From Rhizobium sp. Leaf371 (lineage in GTDB: Bacteria > Pseudomonadota > Alphaproteobacteria > Rhizobiales > Rhizobiaceae), in assembly GCF_001424045.1 (NCBI RefSeq), contig NZ_LMQB01000001.1, positions 346,083-410,082 on the forward strand: DNA of 64,000 nt, written 5' to 3'. A program made the position numbers and the translations under genes. The notes under the pieces were generated by a model, which made no database searches, was not told where the DNA came from, and saw nothing but the letters and a program-made list of their open reading frames with translations. Positions 8,229 to 16,243 of this stretch are shown here, one piece after another (position 1 is the stretch's first letter; the number at the start of each line of letters is the position of its first letter).

Positions 8229-8969
8229 TTAACGGTAAAGTTTTACGAACATTGCACGGAGGGCGTCGGTGTTTTCAACCTCTCGGGGAAAGACCACCCG
8301 ATGGAATGCGTCTCCCAGTGCAAGGTCGATTCCCTCCGCGTCGATTGCGGTCACTTGCCAGGCCGCAGTAACAGGGCCGCGATCGTCTGCAAGCAGATCT
8401 ACTACAGCATCTTTGTTGCTGTTCAGTTCGTCAAGAAGGGACGCCTCGGCCGCCGCGATTTCTTCCAAGGCCGATGAGGCGATCAAAAGGTCGTCTGCCG
8501 TCAGGGCGTAGGCCCGCCCGAAGCCCGCATTGAAGCTCGCGCGCAGCGGCACCAGGCGAAAGAAGAGAAAATCCGGAAAGTCGATGTAAAGCTCGGCCTT
8601 GGGATGACGCCGGAGGAAGCGGTCTCGCAGACGCGTGTGTCCTAAGTCCGCCTGCGCGATCGGTTCGGCTTCGCATTGCACGGTGATCCTCGGATGGGCG
8701 AGGGGATCGCCCTTGCCGCTGCGTCCGGCCAGCAGCGAGCATCTGCCATCCGCGAGCAGGGCCTGCGTGTGCGTGGCAAGGCGCGAGGCGAGGATGACGG
8801 GTGCTGCATCGATGTCGAAACCGAGAAGGACACGACTGACGAAGGGAAAGCCGTCGCCGTCCGGCTCGAGAACGCCGATCGCCGCGCTTCGCTGTTCGCG
8901 TAGAACGAGGCGGGCCAGTTTGCGGGCCGCGTCATCCGTCTCGCGCAAGACTTTTGGTTTTTCCGCCAT
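8229..8969 (-). CDS. HugZ-like heme utilization / PNPOx-fold protein
   Basis: A 246-residue protein with an N-terminal pyridoxamine-5'-phosphate-oxidase-like split barrel (residues about 10-150: RSAAIGVLEPDGDGFPFVSRVLL, HPRITVQCEAEPI, YIDFPDFLFFRLVPLRASFNAGFGRAY) and a C-terminal DUF2470-like domain (about 160-245). This layout is that of the HugZ/HutZ family, some members of which bind and degrade heme. Neither heme binding nor FMN binding can be proven from sequence. The start at 8969 has GGGGA 5 bases before the ATG. It precedes nolR on the same strand. Confidence 0.7.
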   Translation of the reverse strand: MAEKPKVLRETDDAARKLARLVLREQRSAAIGVLEPDGDGFPFVSRVLLGFDIDAAPVILASRLATHTQALLADGRCSLLAGRSGKGDPLAHPRITVQCEAEPIAQADLGHTRLRDRFLRRHPKAELYIDFPDFLFFRLVPLRASFNAGFGRAYALTADDLLIASSALEEIAAAEASLLDELNSNKDAVVDLLADDRGPVTAAWQVTAIDAEGIDLALGDAFHRVVFPREVENTDALRAMFVKLYR

Positions 8970-9066
8970 GCTTCCCCGCATCCTCAAAGCTTCATCGGCC
9001 GCACGTGCGTGCGATCGATTCGGCCGAGCCTACAGGGGAAAACCGGCTTGTGAAGACGCTCTAGCG

Positions 9067-10116
9067 TTAGGGACGCGTTCGATGCCGGGTCAGGCCCTCG
9101 ATCACGTCCTGTGCGTCGATCGTGCCGATCACGGCGCCGTTTTCGACGACGCCGATCGAGCCCGGCTGGCGGGTCATGGCGTCGAGAATGTCGATCAGCG
9201 GCGTGTCGGGCGAAGCCGTCGCGCTGACACCGCCGGGAGAGGGGCGCTGCCCGAGACCGCGCTGCATGACGTCGGTCGCGGTCAGCATGGTGATCGGGTT
9301 CATGTGCTGGACGAAATCGGCGACATACTGGTTGGCGGGGTTTTTCACGATCTCCTGCGGCGTTCCGCACTGGATGATCCGCCCGCCTTCCATGATGGCG
9401 ATGCGATTGCCGATGCGAAAGGCTTCGTCCAGATCGTGGCTGACGAAGAGAATGGTCTTCCTCAGGCGGCGCTGGAATTCGAGCAACTCGTCCTGCAGAC
9501 GGGTGCGGATGAGAGGGTCGAGGGCCGAGAAGGGCTCGTCCATCAGAAGAATGGGGGCGCCGGTGGCAAAGGCGCGGGCGAGGCCGACGCGCTGCTGCAT
9601 GCCGCCGGAGAGTTCCTGCACCTTGCGACCGGCCCACTGCGTCAGGTTCACCAGCTCCAGCTGTTCGCCGACGCGGCGGCGGCGCTCGCCATCGGGCACG
9701 CCCGCCAGTTCCAGGCCGAAACCGACATTGTCCTCGACGGTCCGCCACGGCAGGAGCGCGAATTGCTGGAACACCATCGAGACGGTGTGCTTGCGGAAGT
9801 CGCGCAGGGCTTTCGGCGTGGTGCGATAAGGGTCGATCGTACCACCGCCGGTCTTCACGCTGACATTGCCGCGCACGACGGGGGCGAGCCCGTTGACCGC
9901 GCGCAGCAGCGTTGACTTGCCGGAGCCGGACAGGCCCATCAACACGAGGATCTCGCCTTCGCGCACCGTCAGCGATGCGCCGGCGACGCCGAGAACGAGG
10001 CCCGTGGCCGTGCCGATCTCGTCGCGGGTCTTTCCGGTATCGACCATCTGCAAGGCCCGCTCGGGGCGGTCGCCGAAGACGATATCGACATTGTTGAAGA
10101 TCACGGCATCTCTCAT
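9067..10116 (-). CDS. choV: Choline ABC transporter ATP-binding protein ChoV
   Basis: A 349-residue ATPase that powers choline import. Walker A GLSGSGKST, signature LSGGMQQRVGLARA, Walker B ILLMDEPFSALD and the switch His in FVSHDLDEA are all present. The C-terminal part (about 275-349: TATDVM, SIGVVENGAVIGTIDAQDVIEGLTR) looks like a reduced CBS-type regulatory region as in quaternary-amine transporters. Length equals that of S. meliloti ChoV. Start ATG overlaps the choW stop by 4 bases, with GGAGAAGG before it. Last gene of the choXWV operon. Confidence 0.92.
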   Translation of the reverse strand: MRDAVIFNNVDIVFGDRPERALQMVDTGKTRDEIGTATGLVLGVAGASLTVREGEILVLMGLSGSGKSTLLRAVNGLAPVVRGNVSVKTGGGTIDPYRTTPKALRDFRKHTVSMVFQQFALLPWRTVEDNVGFGLELAGVPDGERRRRVGEQLELVNLTQWAGRKVQELSGGMQQRVGLARAFATGAPILLMDEPFSALDPLIRTRLQDELLEFQRRLRKTILFVSHDLDEAFRIGNRIAIMEGGRIIQCGTPQEIVKNPANQYVADFVQHMNPITMLTATDVMQRGLGQRPSPGGVSATASPDTPLIDILDAMTRQPGSIGVVENGAVIGTIDAQDVIEGLTRHRTRP

Positions 10117-10958
10117 GCGCCTTCTCCTTCGTCCGAGGAGCGGAAGAGGCGATCGAGGATGATTGCGAGGATCACGATACAGAGGCCGGCCTCGAAGCCC
10201 TTGGCGACGTTGACCGTGTTCAGCGCGCGCAGCACCGGGACGCCGAGGCCGTTGGCGCCGACGAGGGCCGAGATGACCACCATCGACAGCGACAGCATGA
10301 TCGTCTGGGTCAACCCTGCCATGATCTGCGGCATGGCGAAGGGCAGCTCGATCTTGCGCAGCACCTGCGACGGCGTGGCGCCGAAGGACACGGCCGCCTC
10401 GGTCAGCGATGGAGGGGTCGAGATGATGCCGAGCCGGGTCAGGCGAATGGGGGCGGGAATGGCGAAGATGACCGTGGCGATCAGCCCGGGAACCATGCCG
10501 AGGCCGAAAAGGATCAGCGCCGGAATGAGATAGACGAAGGTCGGGATGGTCTGCATCAGGTCGAGCACGGGGCGCATGAAGGCATAGACCCAGGCGCGGC
10601 GCGCGGCGGCAATGCCGAGGGGAATGCCGATCGCCATGGAAACGACGCTGGCCGCGAGCACCAGCGCCAGCGTCTCCGTCGTTTCCTTCCAGTAGCCCTG
10701 ATTGATGATCAGCATCAGGCCGAGCCCCGTAAACAGCGTGACGCCGATCGACCGGCGCAGCCACCAGGCGAGCACGGTAACGAGGCCGACGACGACGAGG
10801 GGATGGGGATATTGGAGAACGAAGAGGATCGCCGAGACGACGCCCGACAGGAATCGTGAGAGCTGGTCGAAGAACAGGCTGAAATTGGTCGTCAACCAGT
10901 CGACGAAGGCCTTTGCGCCCTGGCCGATGGGAACACGGTGTCCTGTCAGAAAATCCAT
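10113..10958 (-). CDS. choW: Choline ABC transporter permease ChoW
   Basis: A 281-residue inner-membrane permease of the ProW/OpuAB type. It has about six hydrophobic helices and the BPD-transport loop with the ATPase-contacting EAAVSFGATPSQVLRKIELPFAMPQI segment. Ribosome binding site AGGAGAGG precedes the ATG. It sits between choX and choV and is coupled to choV by an ATGA overlap. Role: membrane pore for choline uptake, feeding glycine betaine synthesis and carbon use; this is known for the S. meliloti homologue. Confidence 0.92.
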   Translation of the reverse strand: MDFLTGHRVPIGQGAKAFVDWLTTNFSLFFDQLSRFLSGVVSAILFVLQYPHPLVVVGLVTVLAWWLRRSIGVTLFTGLGLMLIINQGYWKETTETLALVLAASVVSMAIGIPLGIAAARRAWVYAFMRPVLDLMQTIPTFVYLIPALILFGLGMVPGLIATVIFAIPAPIRLTRLGIISTPPSLTEAAVSFGATPSQVLRKIELPFAMPQIMAGLTQTIMLSLSMVVISALVGANGLGVPVLRALNTVNVAKGFEAGLCIVILAIILDRLFRSSDEGEGA

Positions 10959-11158
10959 GCGGGATCCTCTCCTGAAAGAGTGACGGATGATACGACATCG
11001 ATCGCCTGGACATCATGGACCGCAAGAGCGCGGATCGCAAAGCCCGGACCGAAAAAAGACGGATCTTGGGAGACGAGGGCTTGGGTAAGCCCGAATGCCG
11101 ATCTGAAAGCCGCGAGACAGAGAGCCCTCGTCTTGAAGGCCCCATCATCAGGGCTTGT

Positions 11159-11192
11159 GCGCAAAAGGCGGGGTTTCCCCCGCCTTTTGCGC
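11159..11192. repeat. Perfect hairpin between choX and choW
   Basis: Two perfect 15-base arms (11159-11173 and 11178-11192; one arm reads GCGCAAAAGGCGGGG) enclose the tetraloop TTTC. It starts 7 bases after the choX stop inside the operon, in a 241-base gap. No downstream U-run is seen on the minus strand. It most likely shields choX mRNA or partly terminates, giving more binding protein than permease. Confidence 0.8.
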
Positions 11193-11199
11193 ATTCGCA

Positions 11200-12156
11200 T
11201 CAGAGGCCGAGGGCCGCCTTGACGGCCGGCAGGCCGTCCTTGCCGTCCAGCGTCGTGACGCCGGCGAGCCAGGGTTCGATGACGGTCGGGTTGGCCTTCA
11301 GCCATTCCTTCGCCGCGGTGCCGGGCTCTTCGCTGTCGTTGAGGATCTTGCCCATGATATGGTTTTCCATATCGAGGTTGAACTTCACGTTGGAAATCAG
11401 CTTGCCGATGTTCGGGCATTCCGCGACATAGCCGGCGCGCGTGTTGGTGTAGACGGTCGCGCCGCCGAAGTTCGGGCCGAAGGTCGAGTCGCCGCCGGTG
11501 AGATAGGTCATCTCAAAGCTTGAGTTCATCGGGTGCGGCGCCCAGCCGAGCCAGACGACCGGCTTGCCGTCCTTCTCCGCCCGTGCGACCTGCGACAGCA
11601 TGCCCTGCTCGGAGCTTTCGACGATCTCCATGCCGCCCATGCCCATCTCGTTCTTCTCGATCAGCGTCATGACGAGGCGATTGCCGTCATTGCCCGGCTC
11701 GATGCCGTAGATCTTGCCGTCAAGCTCGTCCTTGTGCTTGCCGATGTCGGAGAAATCCTTGATGCCGAGCGCGGCGCCCTTGGCATTGGTGGCGAGCGTG
11801 TACTTGGCGCCTTCGAGGTTGGCGCCGAGCGATTCCACCGTCTTGTCGTCCAGGTAGGGTTTTACGTCCTTCTCCTGCGCCGGCATCCAGTTGCCCAGGA
11901 AGACATCGATGTCCTTGTTCTTCAGCGACTGGTAGGTGACGGGAACCGACAGCACCTTGATATCCGGCGTGTAGCCGAGCGCCTCGACGACGGCGGCGAC
12001 GGTTGCCGTCGTCGCCGTGATGTCCGTCCAGCCGACATCCGAGAAGCGGACGGTGGCACAGCTTGCCGGGTCGGCGGCAAAGGCGGTTCCGGTGCTCAGC
12101 GCAGTCAAGGAAACGGCGGCGGACAGTGCGAGAAGGCGGGCGAAATTTCTGGTCAT
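11200..12156 (-). CDS. choX: Choline-binding periplasmic protein ChoX
   Basis: A 318-residue binding protein with a Sec signal peptide (about residues 1-28, cut after AFA). The residues known to form the choline aromatic box in S. meliloti ChoX fall at the same numbers here: Trp43, Asp45, Trp90, Tyr119 and Trp205. It delivers choline, and more weakly acetylcholine, to ChoW/ChoV. It is the first gene of the operon; AGGGGA lies upstream and an inverted repeat 38-66 bases before the ATG could be a control site. No betI gene adjoins it. Confidence 0.93.
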   Translation of the reverse strand: MTRNFARLLALSAAVSLTALSTGTAFAADPASCATVRFSDVGWTDITATTATVAAVVEALGYTPDIKVLSVPVTYQSLKNKDIDVFLGNWMPAQEKDVKPYLDDKTVESLGANLEGAKYTLATNAKGAALGIKDFSDIGKHKDELDGKIYGIEPGNDGNRLVMTLIEKNEMGMGGMEIVESSEQGMLSQVARAEKDGKPVVWLGWAPHPMNSSFEMTYLTGGDSTFGPNFGGATVYTNTRAGYVAECPNIGKLISNVKFNLDMENHIMGKILNDSEEPGTAAKEWLKANPTVIEPWLAGVTTLDGKDGLPAVKAALGL

Positions 12157-12556
12157 TGGTTTTTTGTTCCCCTGTTATGACGTCAGAAAGAGCGTCGGAT
12201 CCACAGCAAGTTCAGATCCGACAGTCCGGTCAGTGTATTGCGCTCTCGAACTCACGCGGCCCCTGATGCGACAGCCAATGTCGCAATGGCGCATTCCATG
12301 ATCGCGATCGACATGAAAGGGCCGCGGATCGGAGCGCGCCGTTGGGCCGGCAGGAAGACGGTCGAGCGTTCACGCTGGGCAACATAAGGCATCCGCTTTC
12401 GAAGGCAAAGGTGCCAGAGGCAAGAATGGCCGGAGCGCACTGGTCAAATCTCGTCCGGTCAGGCATGAAGCCGCCGGGTACGCCGAGGTGGGCTCCACCG
12501 CGCGACGCGCACCGAGACCCGAGGAACGCCCTCAAAGACCCGGAAGGATCGTCGGC
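12157..12556. other. Divergent intergenic region choX / thymidine kinase
   Basis: 400 bases without a supportable gene. It contains an inverted repeat at 12194-12222 near choX, and presumably the promoters of choX and of the kinase gene. Open frames on either strand here have no recognisable product. Confidence 0.5.
12194..12222. promoter_or_regulatory. Inverted repeat upstream of choX
   Basis: Perfect 8-base arms GTCGGATC (12194-12201) and GATCCGAC (12215-12222) with 13 bases between. It lies 38-66 bases before the choX ATG, where an operator or 5' UTR hairpin would act. It does not resemble a BetI or NolR site that I can name. Confidence 0.4.
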
Positions 12557-13138
12557 ATGGCAAAGCTCTATTTCCACTACGCCACGATGAATGCGGGAAA
12601 ATCGACCCTCTTGCTGCAATCCTCCTACAATTACGAGGAACGCGGCATGCGCACGGTGGTTCTGATCGCGGCCTTCGACGATCGCGCCGGGGAGGGACGC
12701 GTCTCCTCGCGCATCGGCCTGTCGTCGGACGCCATCACCTTTCGCGTGACGGACGATCTCTATGCGCTGGTCAAGGCGGCGATCTCGCAGACGGATGCGG
12801 CCTGCGTGTTCGTGGACGAGGCACAGTTTCTCAGCGAGGCGCAGGTGTGGCAGCTTGCCCGGGTGGCCGATCGGCTCGGCATTCCGGTCATGGCCTATGG
12901 TCTGCGCACCGATTTCCGCGGCCAGCTATTTCCGGGATCCGCAGCGCTGCTCGCGATCGCGGACGAGCTGCGCGAGGTGCGCACCATCTGCCATTGCGGC
13001 CGCAAGGCGACGATGGTGGTGCGTCTCGACGGTCGGGGCCGGGTCATGCATGAGGGCGCGCAGGTCGAGATCGGCGGCAACGAGAAATACGTGTCCTACT
13101 GCCGTCGGCACTGGGACGACCGGATGCGGGAAGAGTAA
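12557..13138 (+). CDS. tdk: Thymidine kinase
   Basis: A 193-residue type II thymidine kinase that phosphorylates thymidine in the salvage pathway. Visible: P-loop [11 protein letters not shown] at the N-terminus, the [10 protein letters not shown] Walker B/catalytic region, [17 protein letters not shown], and zinc-ligand cysteines in ICHCGRK and YCRRH. The ATG at 12557 gives the family's usual length; the upstream ATG at 12488 adds an unconserved tail. A cytochrome c gene follows 32 bases downstream. Confidence 0.93.
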   Translation: MAKLYFHYATMNAGKSTLLLQSSYNYEERGMRTVVLIAAFDDRAGEGRVSSRIGLSSDAITFRVTDDLYALVKAAISQTDAACVFVDEAQFLSEAQVWQLARVADRLGIPVMAYGLRTDFRGQLFPGSAALLAIADELREVRTICHCGRKATMVVRLDGRGRVMHEGAQVEIGGNEKYVSYCRRHWDDRMREE

Positions 13139-13170
13139 CGTCCGTCCGATTTCTTTCACGGGAGCGTGCC

Positions 13171-13587
13171 ATGCGCATCGCCTTTGCCTTCTGTCTCATG
13201 ATCACACTTCCCATGCTTGCCGGCGCCGCCCAGGCGGGAGGCCCCAGCACCGGTCCCGCGACCGGCACTGGCGATGCGGCGGCCGGTGAGCGTGTGTTTC
13301 GAAAATGCGGCGCCTGTCATACGGCGACCGCGCCGGAAAACCGGGTCGGACCGAGCCTTCAGGGTGTCGTCGGCCGGCCGGTCGCGCATGTCGAAAACTA
13401 TACATATTCGGATGCGATGCGCGCGTTCGGGAGCGACGGCAAGGTGTGGGACGAGGCGCGGCTCTCGACCTATCTCGTGGCGCCCCGCGCCATGGTGCCG
13501 GGAACGCGCATGAGCTTTGCGGGTCTGAAATCCGACAAGGATATTGCCGATGTGATCGCCTATCTGAAGGGGACGGCTGCGCAATAA
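13171..13587 (+). CDS. Class I c-type cytochrome
   Basis: A 138-residue periplasmic cytochrome c with a signal peptide (about residues 1-22). Heme attaches at CGACH (46-50); Met114 in GTRMSF is the likely sixth ligand. The fold elements GDAAAGERVF, VGPSLQGVVGR and DIADVIAYLK are those of mitochondrial-type cytochrome c2 proteins. It would shuttle electrons between membrane complexes. ACGGGAG precedes the start. It follows tdk closely but is functionally unrelated to it. Confidence 0.88.
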   Translation: MRIAFAFCLMITLPMLAGAAQAGGPSTGPATGTGDAAAGERVFRKCGACHTATAPENRVGPSLQGVVGRPVAHVENYTYSDAMRAFGSDGKVWDEARLSTYLVAPRAMVPGTRMSFAGLKSDKDIADVIAYLKGTAAQ

Positions 13588-13711
13588 AGCGCGCGGTGGG
13601 CGGATGCCGGTTGTGGCGGATGGCTGCGACGCCTATGTCAGGCTGGGCAGAAAGCCCGACTATCGTCCCCGGCCATCGTCACCGGGCCATGATCACAAGG
13701 AACACGCCTCC

Positions 13712-14845
13712 ATGCTCGAACCGGTCGTCGCGTTCTTCCAGCGCCTCTTTTCAACGATCGGTCGGGGCTTAGGCATCGCCGTTTCCTGGCTCCTCTATCC
13801 CTTCGTCACCTTTGCCGGCTGGTTCCGGTCGAGCGGCGGCTGGATCGTCAAGGGTCCGGTGGCCGCCATCGTTATCCTGTTCGCCGGGCTCTATGGCTAT
13901 TTTCTCTTCACGACGCAGGCCTGGACCAATTTCGATCCCGACTACGTCAACCGGTATAATTTCGCGGAACGCAAGACCGATGCCGGCCTGCCGGTGAAGC
14001 TGGCGCCGGGTGCGGCCGCGCCGGCCACAGCGACCTGCGAGCGCTCGGCCATCGTCGATGTCGCCTCGGATCTCATCGATTTCAATGTCGACGAGAACGC
14101 CTGGATCTCCTCCATGCTGCTCTACAAGGTCGGCCTGTTCGGCATGGACTGGGATCACACCCCGTTTCTCGACAACAAGGCGTCCTTTCAGCGCGGCGTG
14201 AACCAGGCGATCCGGCGCACGACGGTCGAGCTGGTGGATTCGCTCGGACGCGTACGGGGCACGTCGGGTATCAACGAGAACCTGCAGAAGGCCCGCAGCA
14301 ACATGCAGTTCGATGAGGGCGCCTGGTATTTCGGTCTCGACCCGTTCGGCCCGAAGACGCCGACCCCGAGCTTCTATCGCTCCGCCAAGCGGGATCTGCA
14401 GGCGTTCAACGACAGCCTCGTGAAATGCGAGGCGACCTTCGACGGACGCGCCGACAATTTGATGGAGTTCATCGACCGCATCTCCAACGATATCGGCAAT
14501 ACCTCGGCGATGATCCGCGAGCGCTCGGAAAATTACGATGGCGGCTGGTTCGACACGCGCGCCGACGACCGCTTCTGGTTCGCCTATGGTCAGCTCTATG
14601 GCTATTACGGCGTCATGGCGGCGGCCGGCGCCGATTTCGACGGCGTCATTACCCAGCGCGGGCTGGCGCCGATCTGGGCCGAAAGCCTGAAGCAGCTGCG
14701 TGCCGCTCTGCGCATCCAGCCGGCCATCATCTCGAACGGCCGCGAGGACGGCTGGATCATGCCGACGCACCTGGCGACGATGGGCTTCTATATCCTGCGC
14801 GTCCGGTCCAATCTCGTGGAAATGCGCGACATCCTCTCTCGGTGA
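13712..14845 (+). CDS. DUF2333 family membrane-anchored protein
   Basis: A 377-residue protein of the conserved alphaproteobacterial family DUF2333. One strong transmembrane segment is near residues 46-68 (VAAIVILFAGLYGYFLF), preceded by an amphipathic N-terminal hydrophobic stretch; the large C-terminal part is soluble and probably periplasmic. No catalytic motif is recognised and the function is unknown. The ATG at 13712 fits the membrane anchor topology; the earlier in-frame ATG at 13604 adds a non-hydrophobic tail without homology. Confidence 0.75.
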   Translation: MLEPVVAFFQRLFSTIGRGLGIAVSWLLYPFVTFAGWFRSSGGWIVKGPVAAIVILFAGLYGYFLFTTQAWTNFDPDYVNRYNFAERKTDAGLPVKLAPGAAAPATATCERSAIVDVASDLIDFNVDENAWISSMLLYKVGLFGMDWDHTPFLDNKASFQRGVNQAIRRTTVELVDSLGRVRGTSGINENLQKARSNMQFDEGAWYFGLDPFGPKTPTPSFYRSAKRDLQAFNDSLVKCEATFDGRADNLMEFIDRISNDIGNTSAMIRERSENYDGGWFDTRADDRFWFAYGQLYGYYGVMAAAGADFDGVITQRGLAPIWAESLKQLRAALRIQPAIISNGREDGWIMPTHLATMGFYILRVRSNLVEMRDILSR

Positions 14846-14854
14846 GGCTGGAGA

Positions 14855-15892
14855 TCAGCGGCAGTAGCGGTAATTGCCGCGCCGTTGCAGCACGTCGAAA
14901 TGCAGATGGTTCTCGTGCGCCTCGTCGCTGCCCGGATCGAGCACCGTCTCGAAATAGAGGCAGCCGGTGGCCGTGACCGCGCGCTGAAAGGCGCCGGAGA
15001 GCGTTCCGTCCTCGTCGCGCGGCTGGATCGCGATCGACTCGCCATTCTTGAAGGTGAAGGAGGCGATGTCGATCGCGTTGCCGCGGGCGTGCTCGGAGAT
15101 CTTGCCGGTGGAGGCATTGTTGCGCAGGCGGCAGATATAGCTCGAAGCCTGGTTGATGGTCTTCAGCGCGCCATCCTCCGACATCGCCACGCGCGCCGCC
15201 GGTATCACGGCTTCCTTCGTCCAGCGCGCGAGTTCCAGAGCCGCCTCGCAGCGCAGCGTCGCCTCTGGCGCAAGCTTGATGCCGGGCAGGATTTCGGTCA
15301 CGGAAATCGGCTTGTCGATGCCGCAGCCCTTGCCGTCGTCGATGCGCGGCTTTTCCGAGAAGGTCACGCCAAGCGCCTTGAGGTCCGTCAGGCATTGCGC
15401 ATAGGCGGCCGGCTCTTCCGGCGTGATGACGAGTTCGGCGGCCGGTGTCGTGGTCTTCGGCTCGGGCGGCTTTTCTCCCGGCTTTGCGTCGGGCTTTGCG
15501 TCACCGGATGCCGGCTCAGTTGGTGTCTTGCCCGGTGCGGCCGCATCGGGATCTCCGGGCTTTTCAGGCTTTTCAGGCTTTTCAGGCTTTTCCGCCTTGT
15601 CGCCCGGATCGGCCGGTTTGGTCTCCTCGCCGGGTTTCGTCTCCTGCGCGGGCGGGACAGGTTTTGCTTCGGGTTTGGGAACCTCGTCCGTCGCTGCCGG
15701 TTCCACCGGCTGTCCGTCCGTGCTCATCTGATCGGTCTCTTTCGCAGGCGCCTCGGGCGGAGCAGCCTGCGCCCCGGCGGTTGCAGGCTTGGTCTCCGGC
15801 ACGGGACCCGCTTCCGGCAGGCCGGCGCCGGTGAGGATCAGCACGGCCGGGAGGATCATCAGGGGGAAAAGCAGCGGAAGACGTCGACGCAT
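14855..15892 (-). CDS. Extensin-like C-terminal domain protein, LAS-type peptidase fold
   Basis: A 345-residue exported protein. Residues 1-25 form a signal or anchor segment; about 30-160 is a Pro/Glu/Lys-rich linker with a KPE tandem repeat; 170-345 is the extensin-like C-terminal domain. That domain carries SEHARGNAIDIASF and HLHFDVLQ, matching the zinc ligands (His, Asp, His) of LAS metallopeptidases such as MepA and VanY, so peptidoglycan cleavage is a reasonable inference. The start at 15892 gives a positive-then-hydrophobic N-terminus; 15952 is an alternative. It is divergent from trpL. Confidence 0.75.
   Translation of the reverse strand: MRRRLPLLFPLMILPAVLILTGAGLPEAGPVPETKPATAGAQAAPPEAPAKETDQMSTDGQPVEPAATDEVPKPEAKPVPPAQETKPGEETKPADPGDKAEKPEKPEKPEKPGDPDAAAPGKTPTEPASGDAKPDAKPGEKPPEPKTTTPAAELVITPEEPAAYAQCLTDLKALGVTFSEKPRIDDGKGCGIDKPISVTEILPGIKLAPEATLRCEAALELARWTKEAVIPAARVAMSEDGALKTINQASSYICRLRNNASTGKISEHARGNAIDIASFTFKNGESIAIQPRDEDGTLSGAFQRAVTATGCLYFETVLDPGSDEAHENHLHFDVLQRRGNYRYCR
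15558..15591. repeat. 9-base tandem repeat in the extensin-like gene
   Basis: Three full copies plus 7 bases of the unit GGCTTTTCA encode the KPE repeat of the linker (minus strand). The unit keeps the frame, so copy-number change would only alter linker length. Confidence 0.85.
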
Positions 15893-16047
15893 CGGGGACC
15901 CATCCAGTTTCTGGCGGCGCTTCGGCCGGTCATTGTGAACTAGGTGCGACACGGCCGGCGGCGAGGGTGGGTCGAAGCGTTTGCTGTCGGGTGTCGCGCT
16001 TTCGCCACGGTGCCGCGTCGCGGGGCCTGCTTTTGCCGTGCTTGCCG

Positions 16048-16076
16048 CTTGCCAGACGGGCCGCCGCGCGCTAACA
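16048..16076 (+). promoter_or_regulatory. Promoter of trpL-trpE(G)
   Basis: CTTGCC (16048-16053), 17 bases, CTAACA (16071-16076) fits the rhizobial housekeeping pattern CTTGAC-N17-CTATAT at 5/6 and 3/6 positions. Transcription would begin near 16083-16084, the first base of trpL, so the leader would be leaderless as known for S. meliloti. Confidence 0.55.
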
Positions 16077-16083
16077 GTTTTTC

Positions 16084-16128
16084 ATGATCAACGCACTCAT
16101 CCTTTCTGTCTGGTGGTGGGCTCGCTAA
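16084..16128 (+). CDS. trpL: Tryptophan leader peptide TrpL
   Basis: A 14-codon gene reading MINALILSVWWWAR, with three successive Trp codons at 16111-16119. It has the same length and WWWAR ending as the S. meliloti trpL product, which controls trpE(G) by ribosome-mediated attenuation and is also known to act in trans as a peptide and small RNA. No ribosome binding site precedes the ATG, as expected for a leaderless start. The attenuator hairpins follow directly, then trpE(G). Confidence 0.92.
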   Translation: MINALILSVWWWAR

Positions 16129-16198
16129 AGCGGCCTCGATCAGTCCTGCGTGATGGATTTTTACGATAAGCCGCCCGGAGTTTCGAGGCGGCTTTTTT
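16129..16198 (+). terminator. trp attenuator: antiterminator and terminator
   Basis: Terminator stem: AAGCCGCC (16168-16175) with GGCGGCTT (16187-16194), followed by T residues to 16198. A competing pairing, GCCTCGA (16133-16139) with TCGAGGC (16183-16189), takes bases from the second terminator arm. A ribosome stalled on the Trp codons (16111-16119) would leave 16133 onward free and favour the antiterminator, giving read-through into trpE(G). Confidence 0.88.
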
Positions 16199-16243
16199 GC
16201 ATTCTGGCCGTGCTCGTTTTCCGAGCCAGAACGGAGCGAACGA

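Noticed and set aside
10946-11419. Frame spanning the choX-choW gap
   Set aside because: It runs through the perfect hairpin and overlaps choX; no homology seen.
12230-12619. 129-codon minus-strand frame before the thymidine kinase gene
   Set aside because: Overlaps the kinase start and has no recognisable features or ribosome binding site.
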